Notes: a model not told the origin generated them from the sequence alone. 44,803 nucleotides of DNA from an uncultured Muribaculaceae bacterium (GCA_910584735.1 CAJUBM010000002.1:1-44803); one strand, 5' to 3'; numbered from the stretch's first letter, positions 15,287 to 24,306 are shown. Numbers and translations are program-made.

Positions 15287-16966
15287 TTATGAATAGCCGC
15301 GCAGTATGTCCTCCAGGGAATCTTCGGGGGCCAGTCCCATACGTTGGCGTAGGCGCGAGCGGCTCTTTTTCACAGAATCGTACTCTATGTTCAACGCCTG
15401 CGAGATTTGTTTGCTGGTCATCCCCATAGTTATATAGGCTGCATGCTTGAGCAGGCTTTCTGTCAGCATGGGGTAGTCGGCTTTCAGACGTTTCATAAAT
15501 TCAGGATGCAGTTTCTCGTGAAGCTCGCGGAAGGTCTCTCGTTCGAGGTGGCTGTTGAGGTACTGGCGCATCGCCATGGTTATCTCACGGGCTTCCGAGG
15601 CGCCAATCTTGTTCTCGGCGCTCATACGGTCCACGCACTTTACCACCGTGTTGATTATTCCGTCTTTTTCCTCCATCGCCAGCGCGCAGGCGCTCAGATG
15701 GTTGCGGTGACGCTGTAGCTCTATCTCCCATTTCTGGCGGCTGAGCCGGGCTTTTTGCGCGCGGAAATATAGGGCCGTGACGGCTCCGGCGGCCAAGGTC
15801 ACGAGTACTATCAGTGCGGCTATCCAATATGCCTTTTCCCGGGAATGGCGATGTTGTTCCTCTGCCCGCTCTTTCTCGAAGATGGCGCGGTATTCGTCTT
15901 TGGTAGTCTGAAGGGAGTAGCGTTCCTGTTCGATGCGCAGGCGGCTGTCAAGGAACTCCCGGTAGAAGTAGAGCGAGGTGTCGACATCCCCCTCCATGTA
16001 GTTGGTGAAAGCCAGAGCGTTGAATATCATCGCCCGTGTGAAATGTGAGTTTACCTTGTCAATTTTAGACAGCCCCTTACGGGCATATATTGCTATGGAC
16101 TCTGGATAAATCTCTTTGTCAAGGTAATAATCGGCTATCGCCCCTTCGTAGAACGCATTCTCTGAATCATAGCGGGGGGCTTTCCCTACCGTGCGGTAGG
16201 CCCGCTTCAGATAATCTAAGTCTTCCGTCATAAGATATGCGTTGCGTAGCACATTGTGGTAGAGGTCAGGGTCGGATTTCGCTATTCTGCTGTGTAGCAG
16301 AAATTTCATCAGAGAGTCGCGTATGGCCTTGTCTTCAGGACGGTCGTAGATGTTGGCGATGTTCAATAGGTTCATTACGCGATAATATTCCATACCCATG
16401 CGTGTATATATTGTGTCGGCGCGGCGGTAGTAGTTTGCCGCCGGAACCGTGTCGGATATGGACCACATTATGGCCCCGAGCCTCATAAGGGTGGCCCCCA
16501 TCATGAATGAGTCCTCCTCAGCTTCGAAATATGCCAGGTTGGAAGAAGCCATCCTGTAGGCGTCTTTGGGGGGGATATTGCCAAGCGATGCCTTTATAGA
16601 GACCAGTCGGGCAAATTCATAGGGATAGTGGGCCGAGTCGCAACGTTCCATGGCGTCGGTCACCAAAGAGTCTGCCTTCGGTATGTCGTAGGCTGCTTTT
16701 GCCAGACGGGCTTCCCAATATCCGGTCTGTACCCGCGCCGGCACATTGCGCGTTATGCTTGCTGCAGAGCATAGAGCCTCGGTTAGGAGTTTCTTTGTGT
16801 CATAAGATTTCCCGGTGGCGTATGCGTTCTCCAGCGAGACGCTCAGTGAATCGTATGCCGTTGACACCGGCATCCATCGGTAGAGCGGTTTCTTTTGTCG
16901 TGGCTGCGAACATCCCAAAAGTAGAAGTATGGCAAAGAAAACGGGTAGAAGATGTTTTGGATTCAT
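15287..16966 (-). CDS. Membrane-anchored TPR regulator with C-terminal HTH
   Basis: A 559-residue predicted transmembrane regulator. The N terminus has a lipobox-like signal (LLLLGCS, C19). Helical TPR-like repeats occupy about residues 40-340. One membrane helix (WIAALIVLVTLAAGAVTALYF, about 378-398) is followed by a coiled-coil-like stretch. A LuxR-like helix-turn-helix lies at about 505-545 (MTSKQISQALNIEYDSVKKSRSRLRQRMG). The architecture places the TPRs in the periplasm and the HTH in the cytoplasm. It is divergent from the 1443-residue surface protein and is a plausible regulator of it. It has a textbook promoter only four bases from its ATG. Confidence 0.82.
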   Translation of the reverse strand: MNPKHLLPVFFAILLLLGCSQPRQKKPLYRWMPVSTAYDSLSVSLENAYATGKSYDTKKLLTEALCSAASITRNVPARVQTGYWEARLAKAAYDIPKADSLVTDAMERCDSAHYPYEFARLVSIKASLGNIPPKDAYRMASSNLAYFEAEEDSFMMGATLMRLGAIMWSISDTVPAANYYRRADTIYTRMGMEYYRVMNLLNIANIYDRPEDKAIRDSLMKFLLHSRIAKSDPDLYHNVLRNAYLMTEDLDYLKRAYRTVGKAPRYDSENAFYEGAIADYYLDKEIYPESIAIYARKGLSKIDKVNSHFTRAMIFNALAFTNYMEGDVDTSLYFYREFLDSRLRIEQERYSLQTTKDEYRAIFEKERAEEQHRHSREKAYWIAALIVLVTLAAGAVTALYFRAQKARLSRQKWEIELQRHRNHLSACALAMEEKDGIINTVVKCVDRMSAENKIGASEAREITMAMRQYLNSHLERETFRELHEKLHPEFMKRLKADYPMLTESLLKHAAYITMGMTSKQISQALNIEYDSVKKSRSRLRQRMGLAPEDSLEDILRGYS

Positions 16967-16970
16967 GGCG

Positions 16971-17001
16971 CAAAGATACGCTTTTTTGTTTGTATACCAA
17001 A
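16971..17001 (-). promoter_or_regulatory. Consensus promoter of the TPR-HTH regulator
   Basis: On the minus strand TTTG (16998-17001), 19 bases, then TATCTTTG (16971-16978) match the consensus fully. Only four bases lie between the -7 box and the ATG at 16966, which implies a leaderless or near-leaderless mRNA. Confidence 0.75.
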
Positions 17002-17042
17002 TTTTTGATTGGAGTACCCTTTTTGTACCCCATTGTATATGG

Positions 17043-17071
17043 TTGATTCTTGGAGGTTAGGTGTACTTTTG
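17043..17071 (+). promoter_or_regulatory. Candidate promoter toward the large surface protein
   Basis: TTG (17043-17045), 18 bases, then TACTTTTG (17064-17071). A transcript from here would have a leader of about 370 bases before the ATG at 17449, crossing the hairpin at 17192-17218. Confidence 0.5.
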
Positions 17072-17129
17072 TCGCACAAATATGTATGTCACCCCTGCGT
17101 ACACCTCCGTGAGGAGTTAACCCCGGGAG

Positions 17130-17383
17130 ACATTGGATTGCGATAAAAGAAACTAAAGGTAGATAAAAGCGTTTTTTTATTGCGACATCCGTACCCCCGG
17201 CTTTTGAAGCCGGGGGTATTACGGGTGGCTTTTCGTGTATATTAATGTTTTTTAACGGAAGTTTTATCCCCGGATGTTGAACTATTTTGTACTTTAGTCC
17301 GCCGATTCTTACGAAATCACTCTTATCCTTGCGATTATTACGGAGTGGTCGGGAATCAGGAAACAGCTTTTATCTACCAATGT
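17130..17383. promoter_or_regulatory. Repeated GATAAAAG motifs, candidate operators
   Basis: Site A has ACATTGG (17130-17136) then GATAAAAG (17142-17149). Site B is GGTAGATAAAAGC (17158-17170). Site C is the exact inverted copy GCTTTTATCTACC (17366-17378), running into CCAATGT (17377-17383), so it combines the halves of A and B in reverse. ATTGCGA also occurs twice (17137-17143, 17179-17185). The rest of the 16967-17448 intergenic region shows no gene. Binding by the divergent HTH regulator is inference. Confidence 0.4.
17192..17218 (+). terminator. Perfect 12-bp hairpin in the leader region
   Basis: TACCCCCGGCTT (17192-17203) pairs perfectly with AAGCCGGGGGTA (17207-17218) over a three-base loop. 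No long T-tract follows. It could be an attenuator or the 3' end of a short RNA of about 140 bases from the promoter at 17043-17071. Confidence 0.5.
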
Positions 17384-17448
17384 CCCCGGAGGCAAATGGA
17401 TTCAACCCCGGGTGTGCCAGAATTTTCTTGAGTCCGCAATCTGTCAAA

Positions 17449-20400
17449 ATGAAGAAATTCACTTTGAGAGCGTCTGTTCTGTGTTGTATCACGGCCGGGA
17501 TATTATGGCCGGGATATGTGCGGGGTCAGGCGCCGTCTTTTAATGCCTGCGTGTCCTATCCCTCCCAAAGCGCGGGTATGTACAGTTTCTCAACTTCAGG
17601 CTATAGTCCCACGCTGATAAAAAGGGATGTTTATGCAAGCGGGGGTGGTATCGCCGATGATAATTATTACTACAGCACCCGTTATGAGGAGCTGATGGGG
17701 ATTCCCGTTGTCGAGCGGAAGAGTTATTCGTTGAAAAACTGGGGATTGGAGGACTCCTATTCCGGCAAGATAGAACATGTTGCCACCGACCTGGCTTATT
17801 TTGCCCCCAAGGACGAGGCATATGGCTGTTTTTCAAACGAGACCGGAACGGGCTACATATTTGTGAAATACCGTATCGGAGGCTGGAGCTATACAAAGAT
17901 ATGCGACCTGCCGGTGGCTTTCGCGGCATTGGATTTCTCGGCAGACGGGACGCTGTATGCCATAGACTGGACGGGCGTGCTTAATATCGTTGACAAGAAG
18001 ACCGGTGCGCTTACCCCTATAGGAGATACGGGGGTGACAACGCATGTAATCACCGGCGGGGCGATTGACCGTACTACCGACACATTCTATTATAGTGTGA
18101 AGACCTCCGACCAGTCGGCAATATATACCGTAGACCTTTCAAACGCCACGGCCACGAAACTCTACGACCTTGCCAACGAGGAGCAGGTAGGCGGACTGTA
18201 TTTTCCCGAGAGTTACGCTCCCGGCGCCCCCGGAAAAGCTTATGGAAACCCAAGTGTGAGCTTCAACGGCACAGCCATGAATGGCACAGTGCGTTTCCGC
18301 GCTCCCAGGGAACTCTATGACGGCAGCCCGGCTTCGGGCACGGTTACCTATCATGTGCTGGCCAACGGCACGGAGGTGGCAACCGGTGAGGGAACCTATG
18401 GGGCTTCCGAATATATCACTGCCGATGTGGAGTTCCAAAACGCCGACCTATATTGTTTCTCGGTATATTTCGAGAATGAGGCCGGGCGCGGCCCCCGTGT
18501 GAAGACAAGCCAGTTCGTGGGGGCGGATATTCCCAGGTCTCCGATAAATCCCCGTCTCACTTATAATGACGGCGTTGTGAAGCTGTTTTGGAGCGCGGCA
18601 GGTTACACCGGTGTCAATGGCGGGAATATCGACCGTTCGGATTTCCACTATCTGATAACGCGCTATCCCGATGGAGCGACATTCACCTGCGAACAGTCTC
18701 CGTTACAGCAGGAACTGGCTGTGCCGGATACGCGTGTGAACTATTATTACACTATACAGACCGTTGCCGGGGCGCAGGTTTCGGACCCGGTGACATCCCC
18801 CACTTTCGGTCTGGGACCTATCGAACCGGCGTTTACCGATAATTTCGGCAGCAACACCTCGTCGTTCGGCTGGAGTTCTCTCAATCCCGACGGATCGGCC
18901 GCGTGGGAGTATGATGGCGGCATGAAGGGGGTTACTAACAAGGTTCCCGCCGACAACTATCTCGTGTCGCCGCAGTTTGCGCTGAAAGGTGGCCGCAAAT
19001 ATGAGGTCAGCATATCGTTAAAGCGAGGCAATTCGAGTTATAACGAATCATTCTCCGTGGTGGCCGGCAGGGAAAAGACTCCCGAAGGGCTCTCCGAGCT
19101 TACCATCATACCACAGACGGAGATTTCAACCTCTGATTACCAAACTTATACCGGCACACTCGAACCCTTACAGGACGGGAATTACTACATAGCCATCCAT
19201 GCAGACAGTCCGAACGGGCGCTACATGGTTATGAACGGTATATCCGTGGCTGCCGGGGTTTCGACTTCCGCCCCGGGGGCGGTTACCGACCTGGAGGCGC
19301 ATCCCGACATGACTGGCGCCCACAAGGTCTCGTTCTCGTTCGTCACCCCTACCGTGACGTTGGACGGCGCATCGCTGAGCGACATCACATCCGTGGAACT
19401 TCTTCGCGACGGAGTGTCGGTGAAGACCGTCACGGAGGGTGTAGACCCCGGAACGGAGATGACCATCGAGGATGATACGGAGCCTGATGCCGGGATATAT
19501 GAGTACACTGTGGTATGCCATAACGGCGCCGGAGCCGGTACACCCGCCTCTGTCGAGGTCGTCGTAGGTTTTAACCGTCCCGAGCAGTCGGCCAAGGTAA
19601 CCGTTGTGGAGACCGAAGACCCCGGCGTTGTAGATGTCAGCTGGGAGCCTGTAACGAAGGATATCGACGGCAAGACATTCTCCGAGGGTGATGTGACCTA
19701 TGACCTTTACAACCGCGATAACGAGCTTGTCAAGAGCGGTATGAAGGAAACGTTCTATACCGTACGCGCCGGAGAGCCGAACACTCACACATGGGCGCAA
19801 TACCGCGTGTGTGCCGTAAGTGAAGGGGGCTCTTCGGAGGTTGCAAAATCCATGCTGGTACCTGTAGGGAAGCCGGATGCCTCCCCCTGGCATGAGTCTT
19901 TTGCCAACAAGGAGGTGACCTATCCCATAGGCACTACCGTGAATACCTATGGTGACCAATGGCAGATTGTCGGCGGTTTCCATAGCCCGCAGACGGGTAT
20001 TGACATAGACCCCGTTGATAAAGACGGCGGTATGATGGGGTTGGAGACATGGGTTACAGACGAGAGCGTATCTCTGTTTACCGGCAATATCGACCTTTCA
20101 GCCACTCCCAATCCGGCTTTCTCCTTCTATGTATTCAATTATGTGGGTAGCAACGGCCTGGAGAACGCCAATAAACTGACTATCCAGGTATGTCCGCGTC
20201 ATGAGGCTGACTTTACAACCGTCCGTACCCTTACCATAGGGGAGAGCGGCCCGCAGAACCAGTGGAACAAGGTCACCGTGCCGCTGGATGAATATGAGGG
20301 ACAGACTGTGCGTCTGCGTGTGCAGGTAGAGGTCGTTACCGCAATCTATGCACATCTTGACAATCTCGCGGTAAATACCTCGGCCGAGAGTAACCTTGCG

Positions 20401-21780
20401 GCACGTAACCTCGTGGTTCCCGCCTCGGTTGACCCTGATACGGAATTCACCGCAGAGTTCGTTGTCACGAATACCGGGGATACCAAGGCCGGCAATTTCC
20501 GCGTAGAGCTTCTTATGGACGGTGAGCCGATAGCATCGCGTGAGGAGAGCAATCTGGAGGCCGGTGAATCCCGGAAGATTGATTTCACACATAAACTCGG
20601 TGTAACCGCCGCAGATGCCCATACCTTCGCCGGACGGGTAGAGTTTGCCGGTGATATGGTGGAGAGCGACAATGTCACCGCCGAGGCTAAAGTGCAGGTG
20701 CGCCGTAACGGTCTGCCGGGTGCCACAGGACTTGTGGGACAGGTTTCTGACGGGACGGTGGAACTCTTATGGAATGCTCCCGACCTCTCCAACCTGCCTC
20801 CTGCCGCTGCCACCGAGATGTTCGATACATCCGCAGGATGGACCTCGGAGGTTGCAGGATGGACTTTCCTTGACCTCGACAAGGCCACAATCGGCGGAAT
20901 CGGGAAGAAGCAGATTCCCGTCTCCGGGCAGCAGTCGTTCTTCCTTATGGATGATACTCACAAGTCTCTGAATATGGCTAACGACGGCGACCGCTTTAAG
21001 GCACATTCCGGCAACCAATATCTATGCTCGATGTATTCGATGCGCGGCCAGACCTATGTGCAGTCTGACGACTGGGCTATCTCGCCCGAACTTTATGGCG
21101 GCCCGCAGACCATATCATTGTGGGCGTCGAGCTTCGAGGCTGATGCCGACCAGACGCAGTATCTTGAGACTTTCGAGGTACTCGCCTCCGAGTCGGGAAC
21201 CGATACGGAAGACTTCACGCTTATCGAACGTTTTGAGAACGTACCTCCGACATGGACCCGCTACGAGGTATATCTCCCTGCCGGGACGCGCCGGTTCGCC
21301 ATCCGTGGCGTCTCTTACGACAAATATATGCTCTTCGTTGATGATGTGGAGTTCATTTCGGCTTCCGCGCCGGCCATGTCTGTGGCTCTGTCAGGCTACA
21401 ATGTATGGCGTGACGGGGAGAGGATAGCATCGCTTCCCGCAGCCTCCACAACGTATTCCGACATTACGGCTGCTGCCGATAAGTCCTACCGCTATACGGT
21501 GACTGCTCTCTACGGCTCAGAGGAATCATCGCCATGCTCCGAAATCATCGTTGACACTGCCGGCAGCGCTATCAACGGCGTTGAGAACGGCAGGATAGGG
21601 GTACATACCTCTGTAGGAAAAGTTATAGTGACCGGGGGAGAGGGACTTGCGATAACCCTCGTCACGGTTGACGGACGCACCGTTGCCACCCGTATTGGTG
21701 AAAGCATCACCGAAATCGAGGCCGCATCCGGCCCCTACCTCCTCCGTGTCGGTTCATCTACTTGCAAGATAATTATTTAA
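17449..21780 (+). CDS. Large secreted multidomain protein with T9SS-type C terminus
   Basis: A 1443-residue secreted protein. I start it at the ATG at 17449 (MKKFTLRASVLCC), which opens a signal peptide; the longer frame begins with TTG and lacks one. Residues about 27-260 look like a beta-propeller-type domain. Fibronectin-III-like and adhesin-type (choice-of-anchor J) modules alternate after that. Anchor-J-like domains fall at about 461-604, 813-977 and 1124-1307, and a CARDB-like segment at 984-1080. The last 70 residues (VDGRTVATRIGESITEIEAASG, ending CKIII) resemble a T9SS sorting domain. No catalytic motif is recognised. It is likely a surface adhesin or binding protein, divergent from the TPR-HTH regulator. 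Confidence 0.8.
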   Translation: MKKFTLRASVLCCITAGILWPGYVRGQAPSFNACVSYPSQSAGMYSFSTSGYSPTLIKRDVYASGGGIADDNYYYSTRYEELMGIPVVERKSYSLKNWGLEDSYSGKIEHVATDLAYFAPKDEAYGCFSNETGTGYIFVKYRIGGWSYTKICDLPVAFAALDFSADGTLYAIDWTGVLNIVDKKTGALTPIGDTGVTTHVITGGAIDRTTDTFYYSVKTSDQSAIYTVDLSNATATKLYDLANEEQVGGLYFPESYAPGAPGKAYGNPSVSFNGTAMNGTVRFRAPRELYDGSPASGTVTYHVLANGTEVATGEGTYGASEYITADVEFQNADLYCFSVYFENEAGRGPRVKTSQFVGADIPRSPINPRLTYNDGVVKLFWSAAGYTGVNGGNIDRSDFHYLITRYPDGATFTCEQSPLQQELAVPDTRVNYYYTIQTVAGAQVSDPVTSPTFGLGPIEPAFTDNFGSNTSSFGWSSLNPDGSAAWEYDGGMKGVTNKVPADNYLVSPQFALKGGRKYEVSISLKRGNSSYNESFSVVAGREKTPEGLSELTIIPQTEISTSDYQTYTGTLEPLQDGNYYIAIHADSPNGRYMVMNGISVAAGVSTSAPGAVTDLEAHPDMTGAHKVSFSFVTPTVTLDGASLSDITSVELLRDGVSVKTVTEGVDPGTEMTIEDDTEPDAGIYEYTVVCHNGAGAGTPASVEVVVGFNRPEQSAKVTVVETEDPGVVDVSWEPVTKDIDGKTFSEGDVTYDLYNRDNELVKSGMKETFYTVRAGEPNTHTWAQYRVCAVSEGGSSEVAKSMLVPVGKPDASPWHESFANKEVTYPIGTTVNTYGDQWQIVGGFHSPQTGIDIDPVDKDGGMMGLETWVTDESVSLFTGNIDLSATPNPAFSFYVFNYVGSNGLENANKLTIQVCPRHEADFTTVRTLTIGESGPQNQWNKVTVPLDEYEGQTVRLRVQVEVVTAIYAHLDNLAVNTSAESNLAARNLVVPASVDPDTEFTAEFVVTNTGDTKAGNFRVELLMDGEPIASREESNLEAGESRKIDFTHKLGVTAADAHTFAGRVEFAGDMVESDNVTAEAKVQVRRNGLPGATGLVGQVSDGTVELLWNAPDLSNLPPAAATEMFDTSAGWTSEVAGWTFLDLDKATIGGIGKKQIPVSGQQSFFLMDDTHKSLNMANDGDRFKAHSGNQYLCSMYSMRGQTYVQSDDWAISPELYGGPQTISLWASSFEADADQTQYLETFEVLASESGTDTEDFTLIERFENVPPTWTRYEVYLPAGTRRFAIRGVSYDKYMLFVDDVEFISASAPAMSVALSGYNVWRDGERIASLPAASTTYSDITAAADKSYRYTVTALYGSEESSPCSEIIVDTAGSAINGVENGRIGVHTSVGKVIVTGGEGLAITLVTVDGRTVATRIGESITEIEAASGPYLLRVGSSTCKIII

Positions 21781-21818
21781 GTTTTTAAACCGGGCCTTTC
21801 TTAAGGCAATACACACCG

Positions 21819-21857
21819 TTACCCCCGGCTGCGGCGAGATGTCGCGGCCGGGGGTAA
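21819..21857 (+). terminator. Stem-loop after the large secreted protein gene
   Basis: TTACCCCCGGC (21819-21829) pairs perfectly with GCCGGGGGTAA (21847-21857), with a partly paired 17-base interior. The arm shares TACCCCCGGC with the hairpin at 17192-17218 on the other side of the gene. No strong T-tract follows. Confidence 0.55.
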
Positions 21858-21940
21858 TGGCGTTATATGTATACACCGGAATATATATTTAATCGGAGAA
21901 CTAAATTTATATTGGGAATATAAAGTCATAAAGTTTTTCG

Positions 21941-21948
21941 TAAATTTG
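21941..21948 (+). promoter_or_regulatory. Promoter -7 box of the restriction-modification operon
   Basis: TAAATTTG matches TAnnTTTG and lies 40 bases before the methyltransferase ATG, in AT-rich DNA. A -33 element is not clear. Confidence 0.5.
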
Positions 21949-21988
21949 CAATTCAAATATCATATGCGTTGGAGGATACCGATTACAA

Positions 21989-23242
21989 ATGACTCGACCA
22001 CACATTATAGCACCCTTACAATATAGCATCCCGAATTTGTTTGAACCCGAATCGCCGGGTGATAATCTTTATTGGGTAAATCGCGTTTTTTCTCATCCCG
22101 AGAGAAAAATCCGATTAGCGACTTCTTTTAGCGGCATAGGAGCAATTGAACATGCGTTTCATCGTCTTGGATTGGATTTCGAAATTGTTTTTGCCGGTGA
22201 TATAGACGCTAAGTGTAAGCAATCTTATTTCGCGAATTATAATATTAAGGAGTCACAATGGCACTCCGATATTCATAATCTTGACGCGACCCAATATTTG
22301 GGCAAAGTTGACCTTTTTGTGGGAGGAGCACCTTGTCAGGCTTTTTCAATGGTGGGGAAAAGAAAAGGTTTTGAGGATACCCGTGGTACACTTTTCCGGG
22401 AATTTGCCCGTGTTGTTAAAGAGTGCCAACCAAAGGTTTTTATTTTTGAAAACGTGAAAGGATTGCTTAGCCACGATAATGGAAATACATGGGAGGTAAT
22501 ACGTCATACATTTGAAGATTATTGTGGCTATAATATCCATTTTAAGGTTTTAAACAGCAAGGATTTCGGGATTCCACAACATAGGGAACGTATTTTCTGT
22601 ATCGGATTCAAAAATCCTACAAATTTTGTTTTTCCAACTCCGATTCCATTGGAGTATAAGATGTACGATTTTTTGGAAGACACCGTTGCAACAAAGTATT
22701 TTCTACGCGAGAAGGGTATAAAATTTGTAACATCAAGCAAAAATCGAATAAAGAGCTACACTCAGATTAACGGAGACATTGCCCTTTGTCAAAAACGTAA
22801 TCAGCAGTTTAATTGGCATGGTGACTTCGTTTTCCATCCTTTGGCTGAAAACGAACCTGTTGAGGAAGATTGGAATGAGTTTGTTTTTGATGTGCGCGAA
22901 GTGGAGGAGAAATATTATTTGTCAGACAAGGTTGCCAAATATGTACTAACTCCCGGAACAAAGAATTTCCGTACTACCATCGAAACCGATCTTGATGTTG
23001 CACGTCCATTACTTCAGTCAATGCATAAAATGCATAGAGCCGGAGTAGATAATTACGTCACACATTCAGGCCGCATCCGTAAGCTCACCCCCCGTGAGTG
23101 CCTACGTCTTATGGGCTTCAAAGATTCATTTAAAATCGTGGTCTCCGATACCTCAATGTATCAACAAGCCGGAAACAGCATTGTTGTTGACGTGCTTATC
23201 GCATTACTTAAACAATTAGACATCACACAATACGGTATATGA
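21989..23242 (+). CDS. DNA (cytosine-5-)-methyltransferase, type II RM system
   Basis: A 417-residue C5-cytosine methyltransferase. Motif I is TSFSGIGAIEHAFHRLG (SAM binding). Motif IV is GGAPCQAFSMVGKRKGFED, with catalytic C116. Motif VI is FIFENVKGL and motif VIII QHRERIFCIGF. After a target-recognition region of about 150 residues come motif IX (KLTPRECLRLMGF) and motif X (QQAGNSIVVDVL). All ten-motif landmarks are in canonical order, so it should be active. The recognition sequence cannot be read. The gene is more AT-rich than its neighbours, suggesting recent transfer. It overlaps the endonuclease start by four bases (ATGA). Confidence 0.95.
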   Translation: MTRPHIIAPLQYSIPNLFEPESPGDNLYWVNRVFSHPERKIRLATSFSGIGAIEHAFHRLGLDFEIVFAGDIDAKCKQSYFANYNIKESQWHSDIHNLDATQYLGKVDLFVGGAPCQAFSMVGKRKGFEDTRGTLFREFARVVKECQPKVFIFENVKGLLSHDNGNTWEVIRHTFEDYCGYNIHFKVLNSKDFGIPQHRERIFCIGFKNPTNFVFPTPIPLEYKMYDFLEDTVATKYFLREKGIKFVTSSKNRIKSYTQINGDIALCQKRNQQFNWHGDFVFHPLAENEPVEEDWNEFVFDVREVEEKYYLSDKVAKYVLTPGTKNFRTTIETDLDVARPLLQSMHKMHRAGVDNYVTHSGRIRKLTPRECLRLMGFKDSFKIVVSDTSMYQQAGNSIVVDVLIALLKQLDITQYGI

Positions 23243-24228
23243 TTATTGCAGGGCAAAAATTTTCTATCTCAGACACTCTTGATTCATCTATTACTGTGCC
23301 GGATTGTTTGGTTAAACGCAATAACAAGATAGGAGGTGGTAACGGGGAGGCAAAACTTTACGTTACCTCCAAAGCATCTATGTACGACTTTTTCGGAGGA
23401 CCGGGCTTTATCGTCCGATGCTTTATCCTCAAGCAAGACCTCGTTGACTACATGAATGCCATCCATTTGGAATATCTGCATCCTTCTCAATCCTATAGAG
23501 GCGCCGATGATATGCCCAAACTTTGGAAAGAGAGAATGAAGACGATAAATGCACTGCCCGAATTAATCGAATTTAACGTGAAAGACCAAAATCAAATTAC
23601 CGGCACTCGCGGTTACGTTAAATCCTCAGATTTCGGCTATGATATTATACGTGAGATATCCTTGCCGTTGGTCAGCTATATATCCGTGATGCGGCTAACT
23701 GATAATTCAGGATTGCCAATCTTCTATTGGAAATTGTTTGCAGATTTTGATGCTATTTCCGATAAGCGCGAGGCGCTTGTTTACACCTACGGCAAAAAAG
23801 CAGAAAAGTCAGTAGGTACTTCAAAATCAAAAGAAACTTCACGACAGAAAGAAATTCGTTATGCCCGCATTGGTCAAGGTCTTTATCGGGAGAAACTTCT
23901 TTCAGAATGTCCGTTCTGCCCTATAACTATGATTAACGATGAGCGCCTACTCATTGCAAGCCATATAAAGCCTTGGGCTGTCTCTTCCGAGACTGAAAAG
24001 ATTGACCATAAGAATGGCTTCGTGTTATCACCGTTATATGATAAACTTTTTGACAGAGGTTTCATGACTTTTGCAGAAGACCGTCGAATTATTCTTTCTA
24101 ACTGGATTTCTCCGGCAAACAAGAAACGCCTTGGTGTTCAGGAGGGACAGTTTGTGCAAATGCTTCCAATGGATGAAGCACGTCAAGAATATATGAAGTT
24201 TCATCGGGCTTCAGTATTCAAAGGGTAA
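23239..24228 (+). CDS. HNH restriction endonuclease
   Basis: A 329-residue protein with a C-terminal HNH nuclease domain of the restriction type. CPFCPI starts the domain, IASHIKPWAVSS gives the first His (H242), HKNGFVLSPLYDKLFDRGF supplies the Asn and following residues, and a beta strand (RIILS) ends it. The N-terminal 200 residues match no domain I can name and probably hold target recognition. The overlap with the cytosine methyltransferase makes it the cognate restriction enzyme of a type II system. A stand-alone HNH protein is less likely given the overlap. A strong bidirectional terminator follows. Confidence 0.85.
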   Translation: MIIAGQKFSISDTLDSSITVPDCLVKRNNKIGGGNGEAKLYVTSKASMYDFFGGPGFIVRCFILKQDLVDYMNAIHLEYLHPSQSYRGADDMPKLWKERMKTINALPELIEFNVKDQNQITGTRGYVKSSDFGYDIIREISLPLVSYISVMRLTDNSGLPIFYWKLFADFDAISDKREALVYTYGKKAEKSVGTSKSKETSRQKEIRYARIGQGLYREKLLSECPFCPITMINDERLLIASHIKPWAVSSETEKIDHKNGFVLSPLYDKLFDRGFMTFAEDRRIILSNWISPANKKRLGVQEGQFVQMLPMDEARQEYMKFHRASVFKG

Positions 24229-24253
24229 CGTCCGAGGTCATAGCGATACAAAA

Positions 24254-24287
24254 CAACAAGGAGGCTGAGCACGCAGCCTCCTTGTTG
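24254..24287. terminator. Bidirectional terminator between RM system and PUL
   Basis: CAACAAGGAGGCTG (24254-24267) and CAGCCTCCTTGTTG (24274-24287) are perfect 14-base arms with a six-base loop. It separates the plus-strand endonuclease from the minus-strand GH66 gene and can serve both. Confidence 0.7.
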
Positions 24288-24306
24288 CTCTGAAGATATA
24301 ATTAGT

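Noticed and set aside
15289..15432. Small plus-strand frame after the antisense promoter-like sequence
   Set aside because: It is antisense to the conserved HTH end of the regulator and has no similarity to a known small protein.
19168..19983. A 271-codon minus-strand frame within the large secreted-protein gene
   Set aside because: It is antisense to clear fibronectin-like and anchor-J modules and has no recognisable domain or start signals.
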